Of a stretch of 64,000 bases of DNA, positions 17,401 through 26,028 are shown piece by piece (the first letter of the stretch is position 1; every line of letters begins with the position of its first letter). The stretch spans positions 3,720,001 through 3,784,000 of the forward strand of contig NZ_JQNN01000001.1 in assembly GCF_000745265.1 (NCBI RefSeq), given 5' to 3'. The position numbers were made by a program, and so were the translations under genes. The DNA is from Massilia sp. 9096 (lineage in GTDB: Bacteria > Pseudomonadota > Gammaproteobacteria > Burkholderiales > Burkholderiaceae_D). The notes beneath the pieces are model-generated. The model ran no database searches. It had not been told where the DNA came from and saw nothing but the letters and a program-made list of their open reading frames with translations.

Positions 17401-19777
17401 GGCTCGCCGTCACCGTTGCCGACGCCGCGGTCATGCCCGTGAAGGCCAGTTGCGCGGTCGTCGCCGTGGTGTTGGTCAGCTTGCCCCCGACGCACGACCA
17501 GGTGACCGCGCCGGCAAGCGCGAGCAGCGACGCCGTGATCGTGATCACCGACGGGTCGGTCTGGCCGTCCTGGTCCGTGTGGAAGTACGGTGTGTCCGAC
17601 TGCAGCAGGATATCGGCGTTTTTCGACCCGCCATCCTTGTCGATCGCGACCGCCACCGACATCGTCTCGATCGAGGTGATGCCGATCGAGTTCACGGCCG
17701 ACATCTTGGCCACGTAGGTGCCGGCCAGGATGTCGCGCACGTCCATCGTCGGGCTGGCCTGGCGCGGGATCGCCACCCAGTTGTCATTGCCGCGGCGGTA
17801 CGCGCCCTCGTAGGCGACCGCGCCCGGCACCGGCGCGCAGCTCACCTGCAGAGCCAGCTTCTGGACGTCATTGAGCGAAACCGTATAGCCGACCAGCGTC
17901 ACCGATGCCGGCGGCGCTTGCGTGGTCACGTCCAGCGACGTTTGGCTGTGCGCCGTGATCGCAATGCCCTTCTCGACGTAGTCATACTTGCCGGGCTCGT
18001 GCTGCACCGCCGTGATGGTGAAGGTGCTGCTGTCCTTCGGCGCCACGGACAGGATGCGGAACAGCGGCGCCGACAGCTCACTGCTATCGATCGACCACAC
18101 GGCCTGCGCGCGCGGCGGCGTCGACCAGTCCGCGTCGACCGTCACCGTGTCGCCAGCCACCGATGCAACCGTGTGCGTCTCGGTAGCGCCGGCCGGCAGG
18201 ATGGCGGTCAACTTGTCGCCGACGCTCACAGCCGGCGCCTTGTCGAGCGTGAGCGCGCGGCCGTTGACGGCGCGGATGCGGCCACCCACGCGTCGGCCCA
18301 TCCGCGACGGATCGGCGACGCGCACGACTTGGCCCGGCAGCGCCATGGCGCCGTCCATGCCGACGTCGAACGAAATGCCCTCCGTCTCAAGGCGCGAGGT
18401 GGCCAGCGCCCACAGGCCAACGCGGTGCGCCTGACCCTGCGACGTGCAGCCGAAGCCGGTCAGCTGCACCGTCTTGATGCCGTAGCGCTTGATGCCTTCC
18501 GGATCTTCGACGTATTCGGTTTTTTGCGCATAGAAGTCGGCCGGGTCGTTCCAGGTCACCAGGGCGACCGTGTAGCGCGTCGACGCCTTGCTGCCAGTGC
18601 GCGTGAACTTGCCGCCGATGACGTTGGCCGCGGTGTAGATGTAGACCGGGTCCGACGGCATGTCGGCCGAGGCCATGATCGTGCCGGCGCCCCAGTACGA
18701 AATGCCGCGGAAGATCGACGCGATGTCCTGCAGCACGGCGTAGGCCTGCTTTTGGCTCTGCAGGTACAGGTTGCAGGTAAAGCGTGGCTCCTGACCGCCC
18801 TTCCCGTCCGGCACCAGCTGGTCGCAGTACTGCGCGATCTTGTACAGCGCCCACTTGTCGACCTGCGACGCCGTGATGCGGTCGCCCAGGCCGTAGCGGT
18901 CGTTGAGGATCAGGTCGCGGAACACCCACGCCGGATTGCTCGACCAGGCCGGCTTGAACGTGCCATCCCACGTGCCCGAATAGGTTCGCGCGACGGAGTC
19001 GTAATTGCTCGGAACCTGGATGATGCGGCCGAACAGGTCATAGGCGCGGGTCGGCACCGACTGGAACTGCGTGGCGTCGACCTGCACGCCCACCAGTGCC
19101 GACATCGGATAGCGCAGCTTGGCGTCGATGACTTCGGTGTAGCTGACGATCGTGGTCGTGTCCGAGATCCCGACCGTGTTGGCGTTCGGGGTCAGGCGCG
19201 TGACGCGCACTTGCCAGCCGCTCGTCGCATGCGGCAGGTCGATGCGCGCAGTGCGCTGGTACAGCGACGTGGTCTTGCCGTTGAAGGCGTTCGACAGCAC
19301 CACGGCGTAGGCGCCGCCGTCAGTGGCCAGCTCGACCTGGTAGGCGACCTGATAGCCCAGGATGTCGCCGTTCGAGGTATCGGCCTTGCTCAGCGCTGGC
19401 ACGCCCAGCGTGATGCGGATGGCCGACAGCGCCGTGTTATTGATCGCATGGACCCACGGCGAGCCCGACTTCAGCTCGGTGTTGACGGATACCTCGCTTT
19501 CGACGTCGGGGAAGCCCGGGATGTAGTCCTGGGCCTGGGTGCCGGACCGGAAGTCGATCGTGACGCCCTTGAAGTTGCTGGTGCCGTCCGCGTTCTGTAC
19601 GGGAGTCTGGTTCAGGAAAACCGACTGCACTCCGTTGGCCAGGCCGAGGATCTCCCCTTCGGACACCAGGTCCATCACGCGCGCGTACGCGGTGCTGTGC
19701 AGGCTGTCGGTTGCTTCGTAGTGGGTATGCGACGAGCCGCCGCCCTTACCGCCGCCGTGGCCGATGATGTCGTTCAT
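14462..19777 (-). CDS. Tail tip attachment protein J (host specificity)
   Basis: This 1771-residue protein is lambda gpJ-like and longer than lambda J (1132). The start at ATG 19777 (MNDIIGHGGGKGGGSSHTHYEATDSL) matches J N-termini and overlaps the I gene. The first 830 residues are the conserved J core (DLVSEGEILGL, QNADGTSNFKGV, YGLGDRI, PVYIYTAANVIGG). FNIII-like and Ig-like modules follow, including two related QWA...P-type repeats and a galactose-binding-like segment (NLIPRISSW...YYTVSFDA). A DUF1983-like C-terminus ends the protein. The distal modules are expected to contact the receptor. Confidence 0.92.
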   Translation of the reverse strand: MNDIIGHGGGKGGGSSHTHYEATDSLHSTAYARVMDLVSEGEILGLANGVQSVFLNQTPVQNADGTSNFKGVTIDFRSGTQAQDYIPGFPDVESEVSVNTELKSGSPWVHAINNTALSAIRITLGVPALSKADTSNGDILGYQVAYQVELATDGGAYAVVLSNAFNGKTTSLYQRTARIDLPHATSGWQVRVTRLTPNANTVGISDTTTIVSYTEVIDAKLRYPMSALVGVQVDATQFQSVPTRAYDLFGRIIQVPSNYDSVARTYSGTWDGTFKPAWSSNPAWVFRDLILNDRYGLGDRITASQVDKWALYKIAQYCDQLVPDGKGGQEPRFTCNLYLQSQKQAYAVLQDIASIFRGISYWGAGTIMASADMPSDPVYIYTAANVIGGKFTRTGSKASTRYTVALVTWNDPADFYAQKTEYVEDPEGIKRYGIKTVQLTGFGCTSQGQAHRVGLWALATSRLETEGISFDVGMDGAMALPGQVVRVADPSRMGRRVGGRIRAVNGRALTLDKAPAVSVGDKLTAILPAGATETHTVASVAGDTVTVDADWSTPPRAQAVWSIDSSELSAPLFRILSVAPKDSSTFTITAVQHEPGKYDYVEKGIAITAHSQTSLDVTTQAPPASVTLVGYTVSLNDVQKLALQVSCAPVPGAVAYEGAYRRGNDNWVAIPRQASPTMDVRDILAGTYVAKMSAVNSIGITSIETMSVAVAIDKDGGSKNADILLQSDTPYFHTDQDGQTDPSVITITASLLALAGAVTWSCVGGKLTNTTATTAQLAFTGMTAASATVTASLTMFGRTYTKSLKVGKVQDGAAGADGLKTAIARLFQWAPTAPAKPIGTSTFTWPGTNSGYTGNDGWANPAPANPGTPGWRLFGAAVSLSAASAATSTPVSYANATIEDGPQNGGKGVDGIKSKPVTVYQWAASIPTGPAGSATLNWSDGTFGAAPSGWTLTPGTTAPAGMTQWAAVVQVSDTATAATTAFNWSTASITAAGYAGTNGANAAYVVISSTGQVFSRATSAAAFAPTTLTLTATAYGPSATFQWQFLNGSTWTNVASNGTAGSYTVASGDFTDSRTYRVQATINGTVYTDQMTVVQVTGGRDGQNGISAVTGFLTNESAALPATNAGVVSDFSGAAGTFKVYDGVTDKTGAAAAYSVSWQTGCTVSITSAGAYSVSAMTADSATAVLQAVYGGVTIQKTLSLAKAKAGAPGSSVTGPQGASYVIAFCVTTTPTASGAPAPTNGKTSVPADNSSGLSGTWSSTVPTVPAGSYLFQSGGLYDPSTNVVTWEVPYWSYAKFASLSAITANMGAITAGNIDLGTGAASWHVDAGGNQWAGASSYAAAPFRVSNAGIMSAQGATLKSVTVLADDGSALFKTSQPLSQQVAGNPNLIPRISSWPAGSRYNAGVYVNTNGHPAINGELISIGAQQSGVYMGYESDSIGIAANVYYTVSFDAHCYNGSRDICVDLYGTNVDSVGLIRTLTGTPTRYSFTEIMTVAQAPQARLRVFGTAGSGTAEIYNIKVELGIKMTPWCDNVITSQNVSTYIQAAAIGYAQISYINANQVSAQALSAITANLGTVYAGGGGVCVGDYTGYAWPGQNGDGSWKQGAYFGAGGLLVGNPGAGKYFQLTSDGNIYAPNFSIVNGNATFGGTLTAARVVTTDNMQDNSISSIDSFSNVGSGGVQFAVPRDNTKVTVSATMSGYTSAGQTVGFFVDWYYSNTWVQVQDCTNVTGSSGNVPVSYTFNVEHAGTYRLRAAPSGSALGNATVLKLFK

Positions 19778-20448
19778 GGGATGTAGTGGTATTTGTTTGG
19801 AACCGAAGGAATCGCCGGCTGCGCGAGAGGCGCGCCGACGTAGGCCTGGTCTTCGGCGAGGATGCCGGCCGAGATCACGGCCGAGCCGACGATCATCCGG
19901 CCGTACAGGACGGGTACCGCGCTGCCCTGCAGCGTCGTGTTGACGGCGCCACTGAAGTTGTACGAGGCGCCGTTGTCTACTGCCTGCGCGGTGCCGGCGC
20001 TTTGCTGTGGCGACAGAGCCTGCAAGACGCCGCCGATCATCGTCAAGAAGCCGAACTGCGTCACTGCCGCGCCGATCTCGTATCCTGCAGCGCCCGCCGC
20101 AGTGAAGGCTGAGAGGCCTGCTACAGCCCATCCGCCGACCACGAGTGCCGCGCCCAACATCAGCGAGCCGAGAAATTGAGACTTCGCACCGACGATGACT
20201 GGAGCGATTCGAATATCGGCATCGCCACCCGACAGGGTGAGCTCGTCCTTGCTGATGTTCTGCTTGCCCAGGAAGCAAGCGTAGCGGATGCCGCGCTCGT
20301 GGCTGGTCATAAGCTCGCGCTCGAAGCCGGGCAGCAGAGCGCACAGCGCGCGCACAGCCTCGGCGGTGCTGGCCACGGCGAGCCGGTGCACACGACCAAA
20401 GGTCGCACCCAGCTTGCCGTATAGACGAATATTGCGAAGGGTATCCAT
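19774..20448 (-). CDS. Tail assembly protein I
   Basis: This 224-residue protein is lambda gpI-like. It has the N-terminal RNIRLYGKLGATFGRVHRLAVASTAEAVRAL domain, a glycine/alanine-rich hydrophobic middle and a C-terminal PVLYGRMIVGSAVISAGI. ATG 20448 is preferred; a TTG at 20457 is also in frame. It sits between K and J in lambda order, but a terminator separates it from K. Confidence 0.9.
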   Translation of the reverse strand: MDTLRNIRLYGKLGATFGRVHRLAVASTAEAVRALCALLPGFERELMTSHERGIRYACFLGKQNISKDELTLSGGDADIRIAPVIVGAKSQFLGSLMLGAALVVGGWAVAGLSAFTAAGAAGYEIGAAVTQFGFLTMIGGVLQALSPQQSAGTAQAVDNGASYNFSGAVNTTLQGSAVPVLYGRMIVGSAVISAGILAEDQAYVGAPLAQPAIPSVPNKYHYIP

Positions 20449-20458
20449 AGGCTCCAAT

Positions 20459-20485
20459 GAAAAAAGCCCGCTCGAGGCGGGCTGG
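20459..20485 (-). terminator. Intrinsic terminator inside the tail operon (between K and I)
   Basis: Read leftward, AGCCCGC-CTCGA-GCGGGCT is followed by six T. Confidence 0.85.
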
Positions 20486-20494
20486 TCAGGCTTG

Positions 20495-21226
20495 CTACTG
20501 GTGCCGCAGCACCGCGCGCGTGTTCTCGGCCCACATGCCGCCGTACACGTCCCGGCTCGACAGCCGGCCGTGCAGGTGATGCAGGATCAGCCCGTCGCCC
20601 AGGTAAATCGCCGCGTGGTTGGGGACGTCGTTGCGGGCGCGGATCTGCATCAGGATGACGTCGCCGACTTCCAGTAGGGCGCCATTGGGCAGCTTCGCAA
20701 AGCCAGCCAGCGGGAACCCTTCGGTGTACAGGTCGGACTTGCCGTCATTCCACCATTCGTCTGCTCGAGCGAACTGCGGCAGCGTAACGCCGCGCTCCTG
20801 CGCATACCAGTCGACGATCAGCTGATAGCAGTCCAGCACGCCATGCGAGAACTGCCGGCCGACCAGCGGCGCGCGGTAGCCGCTCGGCTCGATCGTCACC
20901 ACCTCGCCGGCGGCCGGCGCGCCGTCGACCAGGTCGACCCGGACGATGTGCCAGGGAAGCCCGGAGGCCTCGCACGACACCAGGTCGGCCTGGCTGGGCT
21001 GCGCCGGCGCATTCGGGTGCGAGTGCACCACGGCGATGATTTCGCCCAGCTGCTCGGCGTCGGCGTATTCTTCGGCCGGCAGCACAAAGTGTTCCGTGCC
21101 CTGCGCCGTGTTCGTGCACTGCTGATACCGCTCGCGGCCTTTGACGACCAGCACCAGGCCACAGCACTCGCGCGGGTATTCCTCCGCGGCGTGCGCGCGG
21201 ATCGCTTCGATGGTGTCGTTTTGCAT
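20495..21226 (-). CDS. Tail assembly protein K (JAMM + NlpC/P60 peptidase)
   Basis: This 243-residue two-domain protein resembles lambda gpK. The N-terminal JAB1/MPN domain has E20 and the metal motif H68-S-H70-P with S78 and D81. The C-terminal NlpC/P60 domain has Cys133 (GVLDCYQL) and a catalytic His in NHAAIYLGD. In this family the protein helps assemble the tail tip and may cleave peptidoglycan at entry. Both active sites are intact. Confidence 0.93.
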   Translation of the reverse strand: MQNDTIEAIRAHAAEEYPRECCGLVLVVKGRERYQQCTNTAQGTEHFVLPAEEYADAEQLGEIIAVVHSHPNAPAQPSQADLVSCEASGLPWHIVRVDLVDGAPAAGEVVTIEPSGYRAPLVGRQFSHGVLDCYQLIVDWYAQERGVTLPQFARADEWWNDGKSDLYTEGFPLAGFAKLPNGALLEVGDVILMQIRARNDVPNHAAIYLGDGLILHHLHGRLSSRDVYGGMWAENTRAVLRHQ

Positions 21227-21227
21227 T

Positions 21228-21917
21228 TTAGGACTGGATCAGGGCGGCGGCCGGAAAACCGCCGAAGTTGAGCACGTTGGTGGCGCCGAAGCGGGCCTTG
21301 CAGCCGCTCAAGCGCTTGCTGCAGACATCGAGCGCCGGATCGGACACCGGCTGGTCGTTGGCGTCGAATTTACCGCTGCCGGTGTAGCCGCAGTACGCGC
21401 CCTTGTACCTCCAGCTGCACAGGTTTGCGATCACTTGGCGACGCGGCAGCTGCGTGTCGTGAAAGTCCAGCGCGCTCGCGAGCTCGAACTGCACCACCTC
21501 GTTCGTCTCGCTGGTCTTCTGCTCGATCGTCCACACGTCAGGCGGGAACTCCTGCGTCGGGTCCGCGCTCGGGTTTCCGCCGGCGAAGTTGGCCGCGTCG
21601 AGGTACTGGCCCAGCGTGACGTGCCGTGTAAGCGTCGCCCCCACCAGGTCATCGAACAGGATGCACAGCGCCGAGATCGAGCCGTCGACGTTGCCGACCG
21701 AAAGCGTGGGCGTAGGCTGCTGGCTTTCGCTGGTTTTGGCGAAGCCCTCGGCCTGGATCGGGAACGCGGTGTATTCGTCCCCCTGCCACCAGATCGACCC
21801 GGCCTTCTCGTAGCCGTGGAAGCGTAGCAGCGCGCCGCCGGTGATCATGGTCGCGTCGAGCTCGAATAGTTCGACCCGCGCGCCAGGCTCCAGGCCTTGA
21901 ATATCTGCTGTGATCAT
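21228..21917 (-). CDS. Minor tail protein L (iron-sulfur tail tip protein)
   Basis: This 229-residue protein is lambda gpL-like. The start at 21917 overlaps the M stop as ATGA. The C-terminal domain keeps four cysteines (NLCSW, GAYCGYTG, DVCSKR, SGCKARFG), which in lambda gpL hold an Fe-S cluster. Confidence 0.92.
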   Translation of the reverse strand: MITADIQGLEPGARVELFELDATMITGGALLRFHGYEKAGSIWWQGDEYTAFPIQAEGFAKTSESQQPTPTLSVGNVDGSISALCILFDDLVGATLTRHVTLGQYLDAANFAGGNPSADPTQEFPPDVWTIEQKTSETNEVVQFELASALDFHDTQLPRRQVIANLCSWRYKGAYCGYTGSGKFDANDQPVSDPALDVCSKRLSGCKARFGATNVLNFGGFPAAALIQS

Positions 21918-22249
21918 GGTTGAAAGCTCTGGTTGAAGGTTGCGGAAAGCTGCCAGATCGCGCCGTCGACCTGCTTCATGCTGTAGCTGTCGCACTTGTA
22001 GAAGCCCGGCACGCTGTTCGGTGGCGTCCACTGGAACGATGCCGCGCCGCCGAGCGCATCGAGGAACGCCTTGATGCCGGCGACGATCGACACGTCTTCG
22101 GTGAATGTCACTGGCCAGGACTCGGACTTGTTGTTGATGCCGTCCTGCGCGGTTTGCGCGTACCCATCGCCGAACTGCGCCTTGAGCACGCGGAAGGTCG
22201 TCGTGCCGGTCGGCTTCGCGTCCGGCGCCCACGTGAATGTTTGCGTCAT
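21914..22249 (-). CDS. Minor tail protein M
   Basis: This 111-residue member of the Phage_min_tail family has FRVLKAQFGDGYAQTAQDGIN near the N-terminus and SFQWTPP in the middle. It is coupled to the tape measure gene upstream and L downstream by 4-base overlaps. It forms part of the tail tip under L. Confidence 0.92.
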   Translation of the reverse strand: MTQTFTWAPDAKPTGTTTFRVLKAQFGDGYAQTAQDGINNKSESWPVTFTEDVSIVAGIKAFLDALGGAASFQWTPPNSVPGFYKCDSYSMKQVDGAIWQLSATFNQSFQP

Positions 22250-25101
22250 CCTCGTCCTTGTTGAAATTTCCAGATGGTGCCGCCTTGGCGGGTCTCTTGC
22301 ACGATGACGGTTTTGATCTTGGCGTTGAGCGCGTCGGCCATCGCTTGAGCATCTGCGTTCGAACCACCAGCCGTTTCCGCCGTGGTCCCGCCATTGACGT
22401 TGGTCGTCAGGTTGATGGTCACGCCACCACCGTCGTCTCCAAGTGCATGGTTTGGCGTGATCGTGCCATTACCGGACGGTGTGAACACCTCTTGACCGCG
22501 CTCGCCGACCATGTACGACATGCCGCCCAGGACCGGCCCACCATTCGCACGGTGAGGCAGGAAGTCCAGGTTGTTGAACTGCGACGTGTCAACGGCCTGA
22601 GTTGAGGATGTCAATAAGTTCGATGCCGATCCCAGCGAGTCGAGATTGATCCCTCCCGTGAGCATGCTCGTGAACGTCGAGCTCAAGAACCCGGAAACGC
22701 CGGACAGCGCCTGCTTGGCCTGGATCCGCGCCAGGTCGGCGATGATCGACGTGGCCAGGCTCCTGAAGTCCAGCTTGCCGGTGGTCACGAAGTTCGCGAA
22801 TGCATCTTCGGCGCCCCGGAAAGCATTCGTCAGCGAATTGCCGATCTGCGTGCCGACGTCGCTGGCCTCGCGCCCGTACTGCTTGAGCGACTGCTGCAGG
22901 CCGAACCATGGGTCAAGCTGCGCCTGCTGGTTCGCGTACCACTGGCTGTAACTGGTGAGCAGCCGCATTTGCGCCTCGGTGCCATCGCCGGCGTTCTTGA
23001 TGCGCTCCTGCCAGAAGTCGACGTCGATCTGCAGCAGCGCCTGCTTGCTAGCCGTGGCATCGGTAATCTGCTCAGCGGCGTACTTCCGGTTTTCCTGAGC
23101 GAGCTCGTACGCGTACTGCAGTGCTTTGCCCTGGCCCATAGCAGCTTGGCCCACTTGCGTGCGCGCGTCGCGCTCCTGGTTCAGTCGCGCGAGCGTCTCA
23201 TCGGTGATCGGTTTCTGTTCGGCGCGCAGCTTGGCCAGCGCCTCTTCTTTCCAGGTCTCCGAATCGATGGCGACCATCGCCAGCGCCCGTGCGTCGGCGC
23301 TCTTGCCGTACAACTGGTACTCGGCTTCGAGCGATGCGTTCTGCTTTGCACGAGCGATCACGCTTTGATCGATATATTTGGTGACCTCTTGCTGCGCTTT
23401 CTGAGACTGCGTCAGCTGGTCGTTTGCGCTGATCTGCTTAAGCGCTGCCTGTATCGTGGCCTGCTGAGCCTTTGACAGCTGCAGGTGCCCACTGGCCAGC
23501 TCCTCGTTGATCTTGATGGCAAGCTTCTGGGACTCGGTCAGATTCTGGTTTGAAAGCAGCTCTTCCTTCTGTTGTGCCAGCTTGGTATTTACGATCGACA
23601 GAACGCGGGCATAGGCTTCCTGCTGTTTCTTGGTGGCAGCCTCATCGGCAGCCTTCGCCTTCTGCATCGCCGTGAAGCGTTGTTCCAGCTGATCCAACTG
23701 GTCGGCCTGCGCAAGGCCGCTTTTCAGCGTGGCCGCATCGACGGTACCCTGGCTTTTCATCAACGTGAGCCTGTCGCGCTGGCCCTGCGTCAGGGTCGCA
23801 CCGGTCTCGATCTGCTTTTGCATGACCGCGATCTGATCGGCCATCGACTTGGTCAGCTGGTCGACCGACTGTTTCGCAGCTTTCTGCGCGTCGGTGACAA
23901 CAGGCGTCTTCGTTTCGCCATTCAGCTTGGGCGTGCCAGGGATGAAACCGTCAGACAGCGGTTTCAAAGGCCCAGCATTGCCCAGGCCGGTCTTGTCCGC
24001 CAGCCACTTCGCCATGCTGACCGTGCTCTCGGTTGCGGCTTTCGTGACCTTGGCAAACCACTGAGCTGCATCCGTAGCCCAGCCCTGGATCTTGTTGCCG
24101 AGCCTATCAAGCGTCGACCCGCCACCGTAAATTTGCTGGAAGGCGTCGAGGATGTTGTTTTTGGCCTTCAGCACCGCTTCTGAGGCAATGTTCAGCGCCG
24201 GTGTGAACGTATTCGTGAGCTTGTCAGAAATCTGGCTCAGGAACCCCGGGCCACCGTTGCCAATCTCGTGCGTGATCTTGCCGAGGCGCGCAACTGCTGC
24301 GGCCTGGTCATCGGTGACTCGTGCCACCAGCGTACCGGCGTGCGCGGTGTCTTCCAGGAACTGAGCCTTGCCGCCGAATCCGACCTTTGCCGCAGCATCG
24401 TACTTCGCAGTTTCATTCGACAGCGCAGCAATTTTCTTGGCCGTCTCGATCGCAACCACGTCAGTATCACGTAGGGCACCGTTTGCATCCGTGACCTTGA
24501 CGCCGAGCCTGGTGAACTCGTCGCTGCCGTCACCGGTAGCCGCCTTCATCATCGCGTCGTGGAAACTCTTGAAGGACGTGCCGAGTTCCTTGATGCTGAT
24601 GCCATTTTGAGCGGCAACAGCATCGAAGCGTGATAGCTGCGACACTGCGATGTCGGTCGACGTTGCGATGCCGGCATATGCTGCGTCGACGCTCAGGCCT
24701 TTGGCGATAAACGCGCCCAGGACGACCGTAGCGGCAACGATAGCAGCGACCAGACCCACGGCGATCTTGCTGGCCAGACTTGACGTCTGCTGCTCGGTTT
24801 CGGCCATCTTCCCCTTCGTTTTATCGAGGTCGGAGTGAAACGCGGGGAAGTAGCTGGAAATCTTCTGGAAGGCGCCAGATGCGCTATCAGACATGGATCC
24901 GAACGATTTTTTCGTACTGTCGTCGCTGCTCGAGAACAGGGACTTGATCGAGCCCCAAATGCTGCCAAACATGCTCTTGATCTTGTCGAAGATGGATGCG
25001 ATGAAACCCATGCTCTCGGTGCTGGTCTGCTTGGCCTGGGCCATGCCGGCCTGGTACTTCGAGATATCAGCGCCCAGCGAAACTTGGATCGAGTGGTTCA
25101 T
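22246..25101 (-). CDS. Tail tape measure protein
   Basis: This 951-residue protein starts with the typical SIQVSLGADISKYQAGMAQA segment. It has a hydrophobic span near 115-145 (KIAVGLVAAIVAATVVLGAF) and long helical stretches throughout. A glycine-rich C-terminus with GLEHRANGG-type sequence (DFLPHRANGGPVLGGMSYMVGERGQEVF) is typical of lambda H-like tape measures. The tail length should scale with the helical part. Confidence 0.95.
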   Translation of the reverse strand: MNHSIQVSLGADISKYQAGMAQAKQTSTESMGFIASIFDKIKSMFGSIWGSIKSLFSSSDDSTKKSFGSMSDSASGAFQKISSYFPAFHSDLDKTKGKMAETEQQTSSLASKIAVGLVAAIVAATVVLGAFIAKGLSVDAAYAGIATSTDIAVSQLSRFDAVAAQNGISIKELGTSFKSFHDAMMKAATGDGSDEFTRLGVKVTDANGALRDTDVVAIETAKKIAALSNETAKYDAAAKVGFGGKAQFLEDTAHAGTLVARVTDDQAAAVARLGKITHEIGNGGPGFLSQISDKLTNTFTPALNIASEAVLKAKNNILDAFQQIYGGGSTLDRLGNKIQGWATDAAQWFAKVTKAATESTVSMAKWLADKTGLGNAGPLKPLSDGFIPGTPKLNGETKTPVVTDAQKAAKQSVDQLTKSMADQIAVMQKQIETGATLTQGQRDRLTLMKSQGTVDAATLKSGLAQADQLDQLEQRFTAMQKAKAADEAATKKQQEAYARVLSIVNTKLAQQKEELLSNQNLTESQKLAIKINEELASGHLQLSKAQQATIQAALKQISANDQLTQSQKAQQEVTKYIDQSVIARAKQNASLEAEYQLYGKSADARALAMVAIDSETWKEEALAKLRAEQKPITDETLARLNQERDARTQVGQAAMGQGKALQYAYELAQENRKYAAEQITDATASKQALLQIDVDFWQERIKNAGDGTEAQMRLLTSYSQWYANQQAQLDPWFGLQQSLKQYGREASDVGTQIGNSLTNAFRGAEDAFANFVTTGKLDFRSLATSIIADLARIQAKQALSGVSGFLSSTFTSMLTGGINLDSLGSASNLLTSSTQAVDTSQFNNLDFLPHRANGGPVLGGMSYMVGERGQEVFTPSGNGTITPNHALGDDGGGVTINLTTNVNGGTTAETAGGSNADAQAMADALNAKIKTVIVQETRQGGTIWKFQQGRG

Positions 25102-25103
25102 GG

Positions 25104-25574
25104 TTACCTTGTATTTTGGAGTGCCGCTTCAATTTGCTGGTCGATAAGGCCGATCGCCGCGACCTCATTGGCATCGACTGCCGGCCGCAGAAACGGATGT
25201 GCTTTCATGCCAGGGTGGTGCACCACGGGGTAAGCATGGCCGCCAAACGCGACATCGCCACCGTTCTTGCCCGTGATGTCGTGCGGGGCGGCGCCGGTGT
25301 ACTCGATGATGTGGGCGTACCAGACCGGTGTGCCGTCGGGCGCGGTCCCGCCGGCCGATACCGTGGCGACGACCTCCGAACCCTTCTCCGTCACCGAGGT
25401 ATGGATCGTATTGCGCAGCTCGCCCAGGTGCACAGGACAGTTGGCCCTTGCCGTGGCCTCAATCAGCTGCGCACCGGCGAACAGGCCGACGTGCATGCTC
25501 TGCTCCATCTGTGCGGGCGAGCCATCGAGGAAGCCGATGAACTCGTCTAAGCCGGTTACTGTCTGATCAGGCAT
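25104..25574 (-). CDS. HK97 gp10-like head-tail protein in an unusual position
   Basis: This 156-residue protein has the HK97-gp10 pattern: AGAQLIEATARANCPVHLGELRNTIHTSV, then WYAHIIEYTG and HPGMKAHPFLRPA. In most phages it lies between the head-closure and tail-terminator genes; here it lies between the chaperone and the tape measure genes. Its role in the neck is inferred from the family. Confidence 0.75.
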   Translation of the reverse strand: MPDQTVTGLDEFIGFLDGSPAQMEQSMHVGLFAGAQLIEATARANCPVHLGELRNTIHTSVTEKGSEVVATVSAGGTAPDGTPVWYAHIIEYTGAAPHDITGKNGGDVAFGGHAYPVVHHPGMKAHPFLRPAVDANEVAAIGLIDQQIEAALQNTR

Positions 25575-25588
25575 GTTGTCCTCTCGGG

Positions 25589-26011
25589 TTACGCCAGGAA
25601 TGTATTCATGTCGCGTTCTTCGCGAAGCGCCTGCAGGCGCGCAGCATCAGACGACTCAGTGAATGGAGCGAACCGGTCCGGCTCGGTCGCATTCGATGCC
25701 TCCGCGGCGTACTCCTTCGAAAGCCTCTGCAGCGTCAAAAATTCCCACGGTGACAGGTTCAGGCCGGTTTGCCGCTGCCATGATTCGATGCACTGCGGCT
25801 CGACTGGCACACTGCCCATGCCAGTCGCTGTCGTCGGCCCGAATTCGAACAGGTATTCGACCAGGTAGCCGCCCCACTCAAGCGGGGGCAGTTCTGGCTC
25901 GATCCCCTCCCCTTCGAGCGTCTCACGCCTGGATTTGCTCGGCGTGTTGTCGCCCTTCGGGGGCTTGGGCGCTGCATTCAGCCAGGCGGCATGCCTGACG
26001 TACAGCGCCAT
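25589..26011 (-). CDS. Tail assembly chaperone T part (made as G-T fusion)
   Basis: This 140-residue frame has the pattern of tail chaperone T partners (YLFEFGPTT, WQRQTGLNLSPWEFLTLQRLSKEYAAE). Its own ATG at 26011 has no good ribosome site. It is probably expressed as the C-terminal part of a 26433-25589 fusion through the -1 slip at 26032-26038. Confidence 0.75.
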   Translation of the reverse strand: MALYVRHAAWLNAAPKPPKGDNTPSKSRRETLEGEGIEPELPPLEWGGYLVEYLFEFGPTTATGMGSVPVEPQCIESWQRQTGLNLSPWEFLTLQRLSKEYAAEASNATEPDRFAPFTESSDAARLQALREERDMNTFLA

Positions 26012-26028
26012 GGCCTCGGCGCCGGCCT

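Noticed and set aside
17069..19786. Rightward frame of 905 residues opposite J
   Set aside because: Arginine-rich antisense reading of the J gene with no domain.
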